Source: Variovorax sp. HW608
GTDB lineage: Bacteria; Pseudomonadota; Gammaproteobacteria; Burkholderiales; Burkholderiaceae_C
Assembly (NCBI RefSeq): GCF_900090195.1
Contig: NZ_LT607803.1
Span: forward strand, 1,612,001-1,676,000
DNA length: 64,000 nucleotides
Direction of reading: 5' to 3'
A program made the translations under genes and the position numbers. Positions 34,193 to 42,833 of this stretch are shown piece after piece (position 1 is the first letter of the stretch; every line of letters starts with the position of its first letter). Below the pieces are notes generated by a model. The model had not been told where the DNA came from. It saw only the letters and a list, made by a program, of their open reading frames with translations, and did not search any database.

Positions 34193-35446
34193 TCAGACTC
34201 CTTCCATGATCACGGGACGCACCGCCGGCTCCGCTGCGTGACTCTGGTTCTTGAGCCACACAGCCCGAACCACGCCCTCCATGTAAGCCACGAGGTTGTC
34301 GTAGGCCTCGCGGGCGCGCTTGTAGGTTCGCGCGTTCCAGTCGTAGCGTGAGATGTCGTAGACCGTGTTGAATTCGGCGCTGGCCGCCGACGTGACCACA
34401 GTGCGCGGGATCTCGGCCGGCAACACCTTGTCGCCGTAGGTCTGGATGATCCATTTGCGGACCATCGTGCTGGCATCGTCGCTGTCGACCCGCGACAGCA
34501 GCACATTGATGAAATCGAAGGTCTTGGTGCTGCCGCCGGCGCCGATCAGGTTCTCGGTGAGGTCGGTGAACAAGGTCCAGAATTGAGCGCCCGACGCAAA
34601 GTCGAGCGCGTTCGGCGGCAGCGGCATGATGATCCCGTTGCTCGCCATCAGGGCGTTGACGGTGCCGTAGGAGAGTGCCGGCGCAGTATCGATGATGATC
34701 ACGTCGTAGTCTTCGCGCACGTCGTCGATGCCCAGATTCAGCACATTCCAGAATTCGAAGCCGTTCGCCATCTCCTTCACCTGCCGCGCCGGCAGGTTGA
34801 ACTCGATGCCGAAGAGCAGGGGCGCCGCAGCGACGATGTCCAGGCCATCCCAGTAGGTCGGGCGGATCGCATAGCGGATCGAATCCTCCTCGCCGAGCGC
34901 CAGCAGCATGAAGGTGTCTTCCTCCTGCACGTCCAGATCGGGGACCAGGCCGGTGAGGGTGGACAGCGAGCCCTGCGGATCCGCATCGATCAACAGAACC
35001 CGGTGACCGAGCAGGGTCAGGCCCTGGGCCAGCGTCATCGCGGTGGTCGACTTGCCGACGCCCCCCTTGAAGTTGGCGATGCTGATCACCACCGCCTCGG
35101 CGCCCGGCGGCCGCAGCCGGTTGCGGCGGAACTCCTTGACCCAGGTCCGCGTCTCGGCCAGACTGAATTCCCGGCGCCGGCTCTTCGGATCGAAATTCCC
35201 TTGGGGCAGAGGAGGAAGGTCGGCATTCTTCATGCGGTAGCTGAACTGCCCCGGTTCCAGCCCGCAGCGCTCGGCCACCTCCTTCTGAATGAAGACCGGA
35301 CTGGTCTTGACGGCGGAGGGCGCCAGCATCTTGGCCCGCACCGCCCCGACCATCTCGCTGGCCCGCTGAGCCTGCAGCTTGATGTCCGCCATGGTCGAAG
35401 TCTTCAAAAAGATCTCGGTCGGACTTGTTTGAGTTAGTTCGTTCAT
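34193..35446 (-). CDS. parA: ParA partition ATPase (type Ia, with N-terminal DNA-binding domain)
   Basis: A 417-residue ParA. ATG 35446 has AAAGGAG upstream. An N-terminal extension of about 110 residues with a helix-turn-helix-like segment (FIQKEVAERCGLEPGQFSYR, 52-71) marks it as the type Ia form that also represses its own operon. The deviant Walker A is KGGVGKST (127-134); LLIDADPQGS and VIIIDTAPAL follow. It moves plasmid or chromid copies with ParB. Inverted repeats TCACACA/TGTGTGA lie just before its start. Confidence 0.94.
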   Translation of the reverse strand: MNELTQTSPTEIFLKTSTMADIKLQAQRASEMVGAVRAKMLAPSAVKTSPVFIQKEVAERCGLEPGQFSYRMKNADLPPLPQGNFDPKSRRREFSLAETRTWVKEFRRNRLRPPGAEAVVISIANFKGGVGKSTTAMTLAQGLTLLGHRVLLIDADPQGSLSTLTGLVPDLDVQEEDTFMLLALGEEDSIRYAIRPTYWDGLDIVAAAPLLFGIEFNLPARQVKEMANGFEFWNVLNLGIDDVREDYDVIIIDTAPALSYGTVNALMASNGIIMPLPPNALDFASGAQFWTLFTDLTENLIGAGGSTKTFDFINVLLSRVDSDDASTMVRKWIIQTYGDKVLPAEIPRTVVTSAASAEFNTVYDISRYDWNARTYKRAREAYDNLVAYMEGVVRAVWLKNQSHAAEPAVRPVIMEGV

Positions 35447-35471
35447 CCACACTCCTTTGCTTAGATGCTTT

Positions 35472-35493
35472 TCACACATTCCATTTTGTGTGA
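35472..35493. promoter_or_regulatory. Probable parA operator
   Basis: TCACACA-N8-TGTGTGA inverted repeat 26 bases before parA. A related half-site (GCACAAAATCC) recurs inverted at about 35516-35527. Type Ia ParA proteins bind such repeats to repress parAB. Confidence 0.5.
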
Positions 35494-35689
35494 TTTGGGT
35501 AAATTGTCCCCGATCGCACAAAATCCTCCAACACAAATCCCGAAATGGCTCATGTGAGTCCTCTTCGACCAGAGAGATGAACTCCGAGGACCCCTTGGAC
35601 GGGTTGAAGATATAGAAATCCGTTGAAGACCTCTAATACCTTTACGTTGGAAAATATCCAATAAAATCAACAGCTTACGAGACTTTTGC

Positions 35690-35915
35690 GAGGCTGGACG
35701 GGAATCTCCCGAGCTTTTACGGGAAGCCGGCGGGGTGGGCTCGGGATGCATGGCGAGGCCCGGCAGGAGGCCGGCTGTGTGAGTTCAGGGGCCGGCCGGG
35801 GGCTCCAAAGGCCTCGAAAATGCGCTCTTCCGCGCGCATCGCGGCCTCCAAACTGAGCTCGAACGGGATTCGAAGGCCCCGGATCCACGGATTCGGCATG
35901 AGCTCCAACGGGATT
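35690..35915 (+). repeat. Four degenerate iterons (GAG-CT-N3-ACGGGA)
   Basis: GAGGCTGGACGGGAAT (35690), GAGCTTTTACGGGAAG (35711), GAGCTCGAACGGGATT (35855) and GAGCTCCAACGGGATT (35900) share a core and orientation. The first two are 21 bases apart, a usual iteron period. The last two differ by one base and are 45 apart. They precede the rep gene. Confidence 0.5.
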
Positions 35916-36051
35916 TCGCCGTCGCCAGCCCATCCTGCCGGCCCGAACCTCCCGAAAGCCCTCGCCGTCGCACCCTAGCCCGACACATGAAACTGCGCTT
36001 TCATCTGAGGGCGAAGGCGGTTACAGTCCTGCGGTCCGCCATTTCCTCTTC

Positions 36052-37446
36052 ATGTCATTTCAATCGCCATCCGCCAACAACAACGAACAGCGCCATGAAC
36101 TGGCGGCGGTTGCCGACGACTACCAGCCGCTGAAGAAGCCCGTCAACGCGCTTGCGGTGGTGGCCCAGAGCGAGCGCATCACGGTGCTCGCGCGCAAGAC
36201 CTACAACGTGCTGCTGAGCCTGGCGCAGGACGAGCTGCGAAAGGGCGCCGAGGTCGAAGTCCACCGCGCGCCGCTGGAAGAGGTGGTCCACCTGCTGCGC
36301 TACGACTCGAACGACATCGCAGTCGTCAAGAAGCACCTGCGCTCGATGGTGAAGACCACGGTCGAATGGCAGTCGCCGACGACCGGCGAGGGCAGCCGCT
36401 GGACGGTCTGCGGCCTGCTCTCGCAGTGCGAACTCGAAAAGGTCCGCAACCAGGTCTGGGTCTCATGGGCCTTCGCGCCCGCGCTGCGCCACGAATTGCT
36501 GAACCCGCGGGTGTTCGCGCGCATGAACCTCGCCATGGTCTCGCAGCTCACGACGCATGCCGCCGTCTTCCTCTACGAGCTGGCCTGCCGCTACCAGAAC
36601 GTTGCGAAGAGTCCGCGCCAGGCCTGGCGCTGGTGGCACGACCCGATGACCGGCCGGGTACCCGATCCGGAGCGGCTCGAGAAGCTGGACTACTCTTTCT
36701 TCAAGCGCGATGTGCTCAAGCCCGCGATCGCACAGGTCAACGCCAACACCGATTTCACGATCGAGCTGATCGAGCACAAGAGCGGCCGTTTCATCAACGA
36801 GATCCAGTTCAACATCAAGCTCAGGGACCAGCGCCAGCTCGGTCTCCAGCAGGCGCCCGAGAAGGCCGACCTCGAATCGATGCGACAGGCGCGCGAGATG
36901 GGCATCACCGATGCGCGCGTCGAGAAGATCGTCGACACCTACGGTTCCGAGGCCCTCGCGAGCGCGCTGCCGGAACTGCGCCGTCGCGTCGAGAGCACCT
37001 TCCCGGCGCCGGTGCGCGATCCCGAGCGCTACCTGATGTCGCTCATGCCGGGCCATGCGCAGCGCGCGGCGGCCAACGCGGTGACCAGGGAAGCCCGCAA
37101 GGACCCGAACAGCCCCGAGTCGCTCGAGATCCAGGGCCGCCGCCGCCAGGCCTACGAAACCGCGTGGAAAGAGCGCCGGCTCGCGGGCATCGAGGCGGAC
37201 TTCCGCGCGCGTTCGCCCGAGAACCAGCAGCAGACCATCCGCGACCTGCTCGCCGCCATGGAAGCGCAGGACCTGCATCCGCAGATCATCAAGCGCTTCA
37301 GGAAGGACGGCTGGTCGCACCCGCTGGTAAAAGGGCGTTTCCTCGCGATGTACGCCGAGGCCACCATCGGCGCGGGATGGAACGTCCCCACCGACGAGGA
37401 CCTGCTCGCGGTCGCCGCACACCTCGGTGATGCCGGCGTGATCTGA
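36052..37446 (+). CDS. Replication initiator protein (Rep_3 family)
   Basis: A 464-residue initiator. The first 250 residues show the Rep_3 winged-helix layout: LARKTYNVLLSLAQDELRKG, the first wing region, then FLYELACRYQNV and the second winged helix SFFKRDVLKPAIAQVNANTD. A C-terminal extension of about 200 charged residues follows, as in initiators of Burkholderiales chromids and megaplasmids. It would bind the iterons to its left. Start ATG 36052. Confidence 0.9.
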   Translation: MSFQSPSANNNEQRHELAAVADDYQPLKKPVNALAVVAQSERITVLARKTYNVLLSLAQDELRKGAEVEVHRAPLEEVVHLLRYDSNDIAVVKKHLRSMVKTTVEWQSPTTGEGSRWTVCGLLSQCELEKVRNQVWVSWAFAPALRHELLNPRVFARMNLAMVSQLTTHAAVFLYELACRYQNVAKSPRQAWRWWHDPMTGRVPDPERLEKLDYSFFKRDVLKPAIAQVNANTDFTIELIEHKSGRFINEIQFNIKLRDQRQLGLQQAPEKADLESMRQAREMGITDARVEKIVDTYGSEALASALPELRRRVESTFPAPVRDPERYLMSLMPGHAQRAAANAVTREARKDPNSPESLEIQGRRRQAYETAWKERRLAGIEADFRARSPENQQQTIRDLLAAMEAQDLHPQIIKRFRKDGWSHPLVKGRFLAMYAEATIGAGWNVPTDEDLLAVAAHLGDAGVI

Positions 37447-37474
37447 CGGCTCCGGGAGGGGACCGGCTTGCGCC

Positions 37475-38599
37475 TCAGCCGGGCCGCGTCCCGGCGTGAT
37501 GCGTCGCCAGACGGACCCGATCATCCAGCGTCGAGAACACGAGCGCGAAAGCAATGCCGACCAGCGCGCCGAGCGCCGTGTCGAACACCCGCGCCATCGG
37601 CATCGCGGACGCCGCGCCGGGCGCTGCGAGAGACGTCATGAGCAAGGCCATCGGCGTCACGAACACCAGTCCGATGGCGTAATTGAAGCCGATCACCACC
37701 TCGGTGACGAACTGCAGCACGATCACTGCGAAGAGCACGAGCCAGAACGAAGGATGGTTCGCGAGGATGAGTCCCGCGATGCCGGCGCCGACCACCGTGC
37801 CGACCATCCGCTGCACGGCACGATGCATCGTGATGTGCAAATGCCCGCCCTGCAGCACCGCGGTCGCACCGATCGCAGCCCAGGCGGGAAAGGGCAGGGC
37901 GGCGGCGCGCGCCAGCATCGATGCGACGGCGGCGCAGAGGGCGACGCGGCCTGCCGCGATCACCCAGTGGCCCGATGGCCGGACACTGCCGGGCGCCGGG
38001 ATGGGTGGCACGGCGTCCGATCGCAAGCCGTCCGTGAGACGGCACACGATCCAGGCGATCGAGACGCCCCCTGCGGTGAGCGCGCAGCGCGCGATCACCG
38101 TGTGCCATGAATCGACCGGCCCGAGCGCCGCGGAGGCCGCGAAGACGAAGATGACCGCGCCCGGTCCCCCGATGCGCCATTGCGTCACCGCCACCGTCAA
38201 GGCGCCGGCCAGCAGCGCGAGGCAGAGCAGCATCCATGCCGGCGACGCGCCCGCGTGAGCGACGAGCGATGGGAGGCCGACCGAGACCAGGAGCAGCGCA
38301 CCCGCGGCGGCGACGATGCGCATCCGCTGTCCGGCCGGCGCGAAGCGGCCGAACAGCGCGGCCAGCGCACCCAGCGCGGGGAAGCCCTGGAGATGCGCCC
38401 ATGGCGAAGAATGCGCCAGCGCCACCGCGATCAGCACCGACGCCGACACCTGCATGCCAGCGACCGCCGCATTGCGCAGCGGCGGGGAGGGCGCGACCGC
38501 CAGGCTTTCGCGGATGCGCGCCGGCGCCAGCAGATGGCGGATGGATTCGCCGCGGCCGACGTGGCGTGGTTTGCTCAGATCGGGCGGTCGTGCGGTCAT
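37475..38599 (-). CDS. FUSC-family membrane transporter
   Basis: A 374-residue inner-membrane protein with two blocks of about five hydrophobic helices each (50-175 and 215-355) separated by a proline-rich loop. This matches FUSC/aromatic-acid exporter-like proteins in their short form without a large cytoplasmic domain. It lies five bases after the MarR gene stop, so MarR and FUSC form an operon. The likely role is export of an aromatic or toxic acid sensed by the MarR; substrate not known. Confidence 0.82.
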   Translation of the reverse strand: MTARPPDLSKPRHVGRGESIRHLLAPARIRESLAVAPSPPLRNAAVAGMQVSASVLIAVALAHSSPWAHLQGFPALGALAALFGRFAPAGQRMRIVAAAGALLLVSVGLPSLVAHAGASPAWMLLCLALLAGALTVAVTQWRIGGPGAVIFVFAASAALGPVDSWHTVIARCALTAGGVSIAWIVCRLTDGLRSDAVPPIPAPGSVRPSGHWVIAAGRVALCAAVASMLARAAALPFPAWAAIGATAVLQGGHLHITMHRAVQRMVGTVVGAGIAGLILANHPSFWLVLFAVIVLQFVTEVVIGFNYAIGLVFVTPMALLMTSLAAPGAASAMPMARVFDTALGALVGIAFALVFSTLDDRVRLATHHAGTRPG

Positions 38600-38604
38600 G
38601 GGAT

Positions 38605-39051
38605 TCAGTTCGATGCCGCGATGCGCGACTCGATCTTCTCGAACGCGCGCAACAGGGCGCGGGCGTCTTCGTCGCCGATGTCGGCGAGCAGCTCGTCCTC
38701 GATCGCTGCCAGCCGCTTGCGGATCGAGGCGACCGCGCGGCGTCCCGCCGGCGTGAGATAGAGCAGCTTGACGCGGCGATCGCCCTCATGCGGCCGGCGT
38801 TCGACCAGCTCGTGCTGGGCCAGGATGTCGAGCAGCCGGACCAGGCTGGACCCATCGAGTCCGGCCGCTGCGGCGAGCTGGCTCTGCGAGATGCCGTCGC
38901 CCAACTCATGCAGGTGGACCAGTGCCGACCAGGTGGCGTCGCTCAGGCCCGCCGAGGACAGGCGCGCATCCAGCGCCTGACGCCAGCGCCGGGCGAGCCC
39001 GACGAGGCGGATGCCGATGTGCCGATGGTGTTCCGAAGACCTGGTGCCCAT
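38605..39051 (-). CDS. MarR-family repressor
   Basis: A 148-residue MarR protein with winged helix (GISQSQLAAAAGLDGSSLVR, LLDILAQHELVERRPHEGDRR). ATG 39051 is preferred over ATG 39060 and a TTG at 39069, because a perfect TATAAT (39059-39064) places the transcript start almost at this ATG; the message would be leaderless. It likely represses itself and the FUSC gene. Confidence 0.88.
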   Translation of the reverse strand: MGTRSSEHHRHIGIRLVGLARRWRQALDARLSSAGLSDATWSALVHLHELGDGISQSQLAAAAGLDGSSLVRLLDILAQHELVERRPHEGDRRVKLLYLTPAGRRAVASIRKRLAAIEDELLADIGDEDARALLRAFEKIESRIAASN

Positions 39052-39058
39052 GAATGAC

Positions 39059-39079
39059 ATTATATCCAAATCATTTGAA
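39059..39079 (-). promoter_or_regulatory. MarR promoter overlapped by its operator
   Basis: On the minus strand -10 TATAAT (39059-39064) is overlapped by the imperfect palindrome TCCAAATCATTTGAA (39065-39079, one mismatch between arms), where a bound MarR would block RNA polymerase. Confidence 0.55.
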
Positions 39080-39177
39080 TACCAACATTTTGAGGCCCAA
39101 CGTCCGAGCGATGCGGAAGCTGGTTGAAATGAAAAGCGACTAAGCTAACGGACATGTTTTATTGGAAAGAAGTCCCT

Positions 39178-39705
39178 ATGGCTCAGACTTACGCACAGAT
39201 TCAGAAGCAGATCGCGGCGTTGCAACAAAAGGCCGATGCCATTCGCATGAAGGAAGTCGGTGGTGTGATCGATCGCATCAAGGTTGCGATCGCCCACTAT
39301 GAGTTGACTCCTGAGCAACTGTTCGGCGGCAAGGCCTCGGCAACGAAGCCAGTTAGTAAAGCGACTGCAAGCAAGAGAACAGCCAAGAAAAGTGGACGAG
39401 TCTCTTACAGCGATGGCAACGGAAGGACCTGGGGCGGCTGGGGCAAGCGGCCGACCTGGTTGCGTGAAGCGCTCGCAGCGGGCAAGCGCCTGGAAGACTT
39501 TCAGGTCGGCGCGCAGGCCGTGAGCATTGCAAAGGAAGCTGCAAAGAAGCCCGCGAGGAAGACGGCTCAGAAGCGCAGGCCGTCGACCGTGCTCTATAGC
39601 GACGGCGCGGGTAAGTCCTGGACGGGTCGGGGCCCTCAACCGCGGTGGCTGAAGGAAGCCATCGCCGGCGGCAAGTCACTGGAAGATCTGCGCGCCTCTC
39701 GATAG
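39178..39705 (+). CDS. H-NS-like nucleoid protein with two DNA-binding modules
   Basis: A 175-residue H-NS-family protein. It has an N-terminal oligomerisation coiled coil (1-45; TYAQIQKQIAALQQKADAIR), a basic Ala/Lys linker, and two copies of the C-terminal binding motif: YSDGNGRTWGGWGKRPTWL (77-95) and YSDGAGKSWTGRGPQPRWL (140-158), each followed by EAxAxGKxLEDx. Typical family members have one. ATG 39178 follows GGAAAGAAG. It probably silences AT-rich acquired DNA or compacts the replicon near its origin. Confidence 0.9.
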   Translation: MAQTYAQIQKQIAALQQKADAIRMKEVGGVIDRIKVAIAHYELTPEQLFGGKASATKPVSKATASKRTAKKSGRVSYSDGNGRTWGGWGKRPTWLREALAAGKRLEDFQVGAQAVSIAKEAAKKPARKTAQKRRPSTVLYSDGAGKSWTGRGPQPRWLKEAIAGGKSLEDLRASR

Positions 39706-39741
39706 TGGATAGTGCCGGCGTGAGGACACCACCGGGATGGC

Positions 39742-40317
39742 TTACTCGATCCGGATGTCCCGTTCCTTGACCAGCTTCGACCACTTCGCGCTTTCGGCCT
39801 CGATGAAGTCGGCGAACTCCTTCGATGACCCGCCGCCGAGCTCGTTGTCCTGCGACAGGATGCGCTCTTTCACGTCCGGATGGTTGATCGCCTTGACGAA
39901 GGCGGCATGCAGCTTCGCAACCACGGCGGATGGCGTTCCCTTGGGCGCGATATAGCCCATCCAGTTCGATGCCAGCACCTGCGGGTAGCCGGCATCCGCG
40001 AAGGTCGGAACCTCCGGCATGCTCGACAGACGCTTCGCCGAAGTCACTGCCAGCGGGCGGATCTTGCCGGCCTGGATCGATGGCAATGCAGCGCCGGTCT
40101 GCTCGAACATCAGGTCCACCTGGCCCGCCAGCAGAGCGGTCGATGCCGGACCGCCGCCCTTGAACGGCACGATGATCGTGATGGGCTTGTTCGGATAGTG
40201 GCTCGCACCCTCTGCAAGCGCAGTGGATGAGAAGCCCGCAACGAGGGCGAATGACGCGACCGCTGTTTGGCAGATCTTTCTGAATCGCGATGGCATGGGG
40301 TCTTTCGTTGAAGTCAA
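39742..40317 (-). pseudogene. Bug-type (TctC) solute-binding protein with large internal deletion
   Basis: The frame is open for 191 residues, but family members have about 320. It has a signal peptide (to ALAEG) and the first strand YPNKPITIIVPF, then jumps directly to KGGGPASTALLAGQVDLMFE, which belongs about 125 residues later. The ligand-binding first lobe is gone. The in-frame fusion probably arose by recombination between VPF-x-GG and FKGGGPA segments. The product cannot bind substrate normally. It follows the MFS gene. Confidence 0.75.
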
Positions 40318-40332
40318 TGAATGAGGTCGCCT

Positions 40333-41658
40333 TCATGTCGCCTTGGCCGCTCCCGCAGGCGCGGGATCGGCGCCGGGTGCCAGGCGAATGAACAGCGTCA
40401 TGAGGAACGAGACGACGAGCAGGCCGCTCAGGAACACCAGCCCCGCCGTCGCGCTCTTGCCCGAGCCCTTGATCAGCCCGATCGCATAGGGGCCGACGAA
40501 GCCGCCGAGGTTGCCGATCGAGTTGATGACCGCGATCGAGATGGCGGCGGTCGAGCGGCTCAGGAACAGGGTGGGCAATGCCCAGAAGGGCGACTTGAAC
40601 GCATACAGGCCCGCAAGCGCGACACTGATGAGTGCGATCGCCGTGAACGGATTTGCCGTCATGCCGGTGCCCATCAGTGCCGCGGCGGCCACTGCGAGCG
40701 GAATGGCGGAATGCAGGCGCCGCTCGTTGCGCCGATCCGAGCTGCGCGACCACATCACCATGGCGGTCGTTGCGATGATATACGGCACCATCGCGATGAA
40801 GCCGATCTGCGTGTGCGTGAGCGTGTCCGAGAAGCCCTTGATGATCTGCGGCATCCAGTAGCCGACGCCGAGGCTGCCGCACTGGTAGACGAAGTAGATG
40901 AACGAGAGGTACAGCACCTTGCCGTTGGCGATCGCCTGACCGACCGTGAGGTGCTTGACGTTCTTGCGCGAAAGCCGGTCGCGCTCGAGCTCGAAGGCGA
41001 GCCATTCCTTTTCGTCGGGACGCAGCCACTTCGCCTGTTCGGGCCGGTCGGTGAGCCGCAGCCAGCAGACGACGCCGAAGATCACCGCGGGAATGCCTTC
41101 GAGGAAGAGCATCCAGCGCCAGCCGCTCCAGCCGAGCCAGTGGATGTTGTCCATGATCAGCGTGCTCAGCGGCGCGCCGATGATGTAGGACACCGGGATC
41201 GCCGCGGTGAAGAGCGCAACCGTCGTGGCCAGCTCCTTGGAGCGGAACCAGTAGGTGAGGTAGACGATGATCCCGGGAAAGAAGCCCGCTTCCGCCACAC
41301 CGAGCAGGAAGCGCAGCATGTAGAGCTGCATCGCGTTCTGCACGAAGGCCGACAGCGCGGCCAGGATGCCCCACGAGATCAGGATGCGCGCGATCCACAC
41401 TCGCGCGCCGTACTTGTTGAGCATCACATTGCTCGGCACTTCGAACATGAAGTAGCCGACGAAGAAGATGCCCGAGATGAAGCCGAAGGCCTCGCTGCTG
41501 AGGGCGAGCTCGGCGTTCATCTGCAAGGCCGCGTAGCCGATGTTGGCGCGATCGAGGTACGAGATGATGTAGAGCAGGAAGAGGAAGGGGATGGTGCGCA
41601 AGGTGACCTTGCGCACCATCGCCTTTTCCTGATCGGGCGTGAAGGCGCTGGCGCTCAT
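40333..41658 (-). CDS. MFS transporter of the anion:cation symporter family
   Basis: A 441-residue MFS protein with twelve hydrophobic segments. Features such as YIISYLDRANIGYAALQMNA (near 36-55), KYGARVWIARILISWG and YFVYQCGSLGVGYWMPQIIK are those of the ACS family (glucarate, galactonate, phthalate and tartrate importers). Its start overlaps the stop of the lactonase gene (ATGA), so they are co-transcribed. Sugar-acid uptake is the best guess from the neighbours. Confidence 0.88.
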   Translation of the reverse strand: MSASAFTPDQEKAMVRKVTLRTIPFLFLLYIISYLDRANIGYAALQMNAELALSSEAFGFISGIFFVGYFMFEVPSNVMLNKYGARVWIARILISWGILAALSAFVQNAMQLYMLRFLLGVAEAGFFPGIIVYLTYWFRSKELATTVALFTAAIPVSYIIGAPLSTLIMDNIHWLGWSGWRWMLFLEGIPAVIFGVVCWLRLTDRPEQAKWLRPDEKEWLAFELERDRLSRKNVKHLTVGQAIANGKVLYLSFIYFVYQCGSLGVGYWMPQIIKGFSDTLTHTQIGFIAMVPYIIATTAMVMWSRSSDRRNERRLHSAIPLAVAAAALMGTGMTANPFTAIALISVALAGLYAFKSPFWALPTLFLSRSTAAISIAVINSIGNLGGFVGPYAIGLIKGSGKSATAGLVFLSGLLVVSFLMTLFIRLAPGADPAPAGAAKAT

Positions 41659-42719
41659 GTCCGGGCTCCATTAGAAAAGACCATGCAGACAGGGCTGCCC
41701 GATCGCACGTCGGCGCCTGTCGGCGCAAGCGTGCCGGCGGCCGGGTCGATGGCGAAGGTCACGATCGAATCGCTGTCCTCGTTGAGCGCGAACATGAAGC
41801 GGCCGTCCGGCGCGCTGGTCATGAAGCGCGGTGTCCTGCCTCGCGTCGGCTGCGCGTTCACGAACTTCAGTGCGCCGCTGGCGGCGTCGATGCGGAAGAC
41901 GGCGATGCTGTCGTGGCCGCGGTTGGAGGCATACAGGAAGCGGCCCGTCGCATCGATCTCGATCTCGGATGCGCGGCTGTTGCCGGTGAAGCTCTCGGGC
42001 AGCGACGAGACGATCTGGAAGGGTTGCAGTTCGCCGCTCTCGCCGTTGAAGCGGTACGCCGTGACGGTCGAGTCGAGCTCGTTGATCACATAGGCCAGCG
42101 ACGCGCGCGGGTGAAAAGCAATGTGGCGTGGCCCCGCGCCTTCGCGCGTGACCGCGAACGGCACCGGCGCTGGCGCGAGGCGCCCCTCCTCGAAGCGGAA
42201 GACGAAGACGCGATCGAGCCCCTTGTCGGGGACCACCACGAAGCGGCCGCTCGGATCGAACGGATTGAAGTGGGGCTTGGCCTGCTTCTGCTCCACCCGG
42301 TGCGGGCCTACGGGCCCTTCGAGCGTCACGAGCTGCACCACCTCGCCGAGCGATCCGTCTTCGCGAACCGGCAGCACCGCCAGGCTCGCGCCGATGTGGT
42401 TGGAGACGACGAGAAAGCGCCCCGTCGGGTCCAGCGCCAGATGCACCGGGTTCTTGCCTTGCGTGCTCTGCCGGTTGATGAAAGTCAGCGCGCCGCTTTC
42501 GCGATCGACCCGGAATGCGCTGACCTCGGTCTCGTCGCCGTGCACCGCATAGAGGAACTCGCCGTCGCGGCGAAGCGCGAGGAAGGAGGGGTTGACCAGA
42601 TCGCCGACCAGGCCGACCTGCGTCAGCCTGCCTTCCGATGGGTCGAGCTTGAAGATGGCAATGCCTTCGCCACGCGCATTGCGCTCGCGAGTGGTCCGGC
42701 TGCCGACATAGGCGTACAT
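41655..42719 (-). CDS. Lactonase family protein (6-phosphogluconolactonase-type beta-propeller)
   Basis: A 354-residue seven-bladed propeller of the YbhE/Pgl lactonase family, cytoplasmic. Blade repeats are visible: LALDPTGRFLVVSNH, FDPSGRFVVVPDKG, IDATGRFLYASNRG, APDGRFMFALNED. ATG 42719 with AAGGA upstream is the start, not the much longer frame. It would open a sugar lactone to the acid, fitting the sugar-acid genes around it. It is divergent from the aconitase gene, with a shared operator region. Confidence 0.88.
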   Translation of the reverse strand: MYAYVGSRTTRERNARGEGIAIFKLDPSEGRLTQVGLVGDLVNPSFLALRRDGEFLYAVHGDETEVSAFRVDRESGALTFINRQSTQGKNPVHLALDPTGRFLVVSNHIGASLAVLPVREDGSLGEVVQLVTLEGPVGPHRVEQKQAKPHFNPFDPSGRFVVVPDKGLDRVFVFRFEEGRLAPAPVPFAVTREGAGPRHIAFHPRASLAYVINELDSTVTAYRFNGESGELQPFQIVSSLPESFTGNSRASEIEIDATGRFLYASNRGHDSIAVFRIDAASGALKFVNAQPTRGRTPRFMTSAPDGRFMFALNEDSDSIVTFAIDPAAGTLAPTGADVRSGSPVCMVFSNGART

Positions 42720-42796
42720 GAGGCGTCCTTGAGGTGTTCGGAGCCTTTGCCAGCGAGCTTTTTCGCGCTCGAGGTGGATCCGAGGGTTTGCACTGG

Positions 42797-42824
42797 TTTG
42801 CATTTTATGAACGACAAATGCAAA
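42797..42824. promoter_or_regulatory. Operator between lactonase and aconitase genes
   Basis: Perfect inverted repeat TTTGCATTT (42797-42805) and AAATGCAAA (42816-42824), with an extra TTTGCA ten bases to the left (42787-42792). It is the best candidate site for the GntR regulator encoded downstream of the aconitase gene. Confidence 0.6.
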
Positions 42825-42833
42825 ATCGGACCT

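Larger units (their letters stand above)
35447..36051. other. Probable replication origin region of the secondary replicon
   Basis: A 605-base gene-free stretch between divergent parA and rep. It has an AT-rich part (35600-35685, with TTGGA-AAATA-TCCAA) followed by degenerate iterons. No perfect DnaA box was found by eye. Confidence 0.55.
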
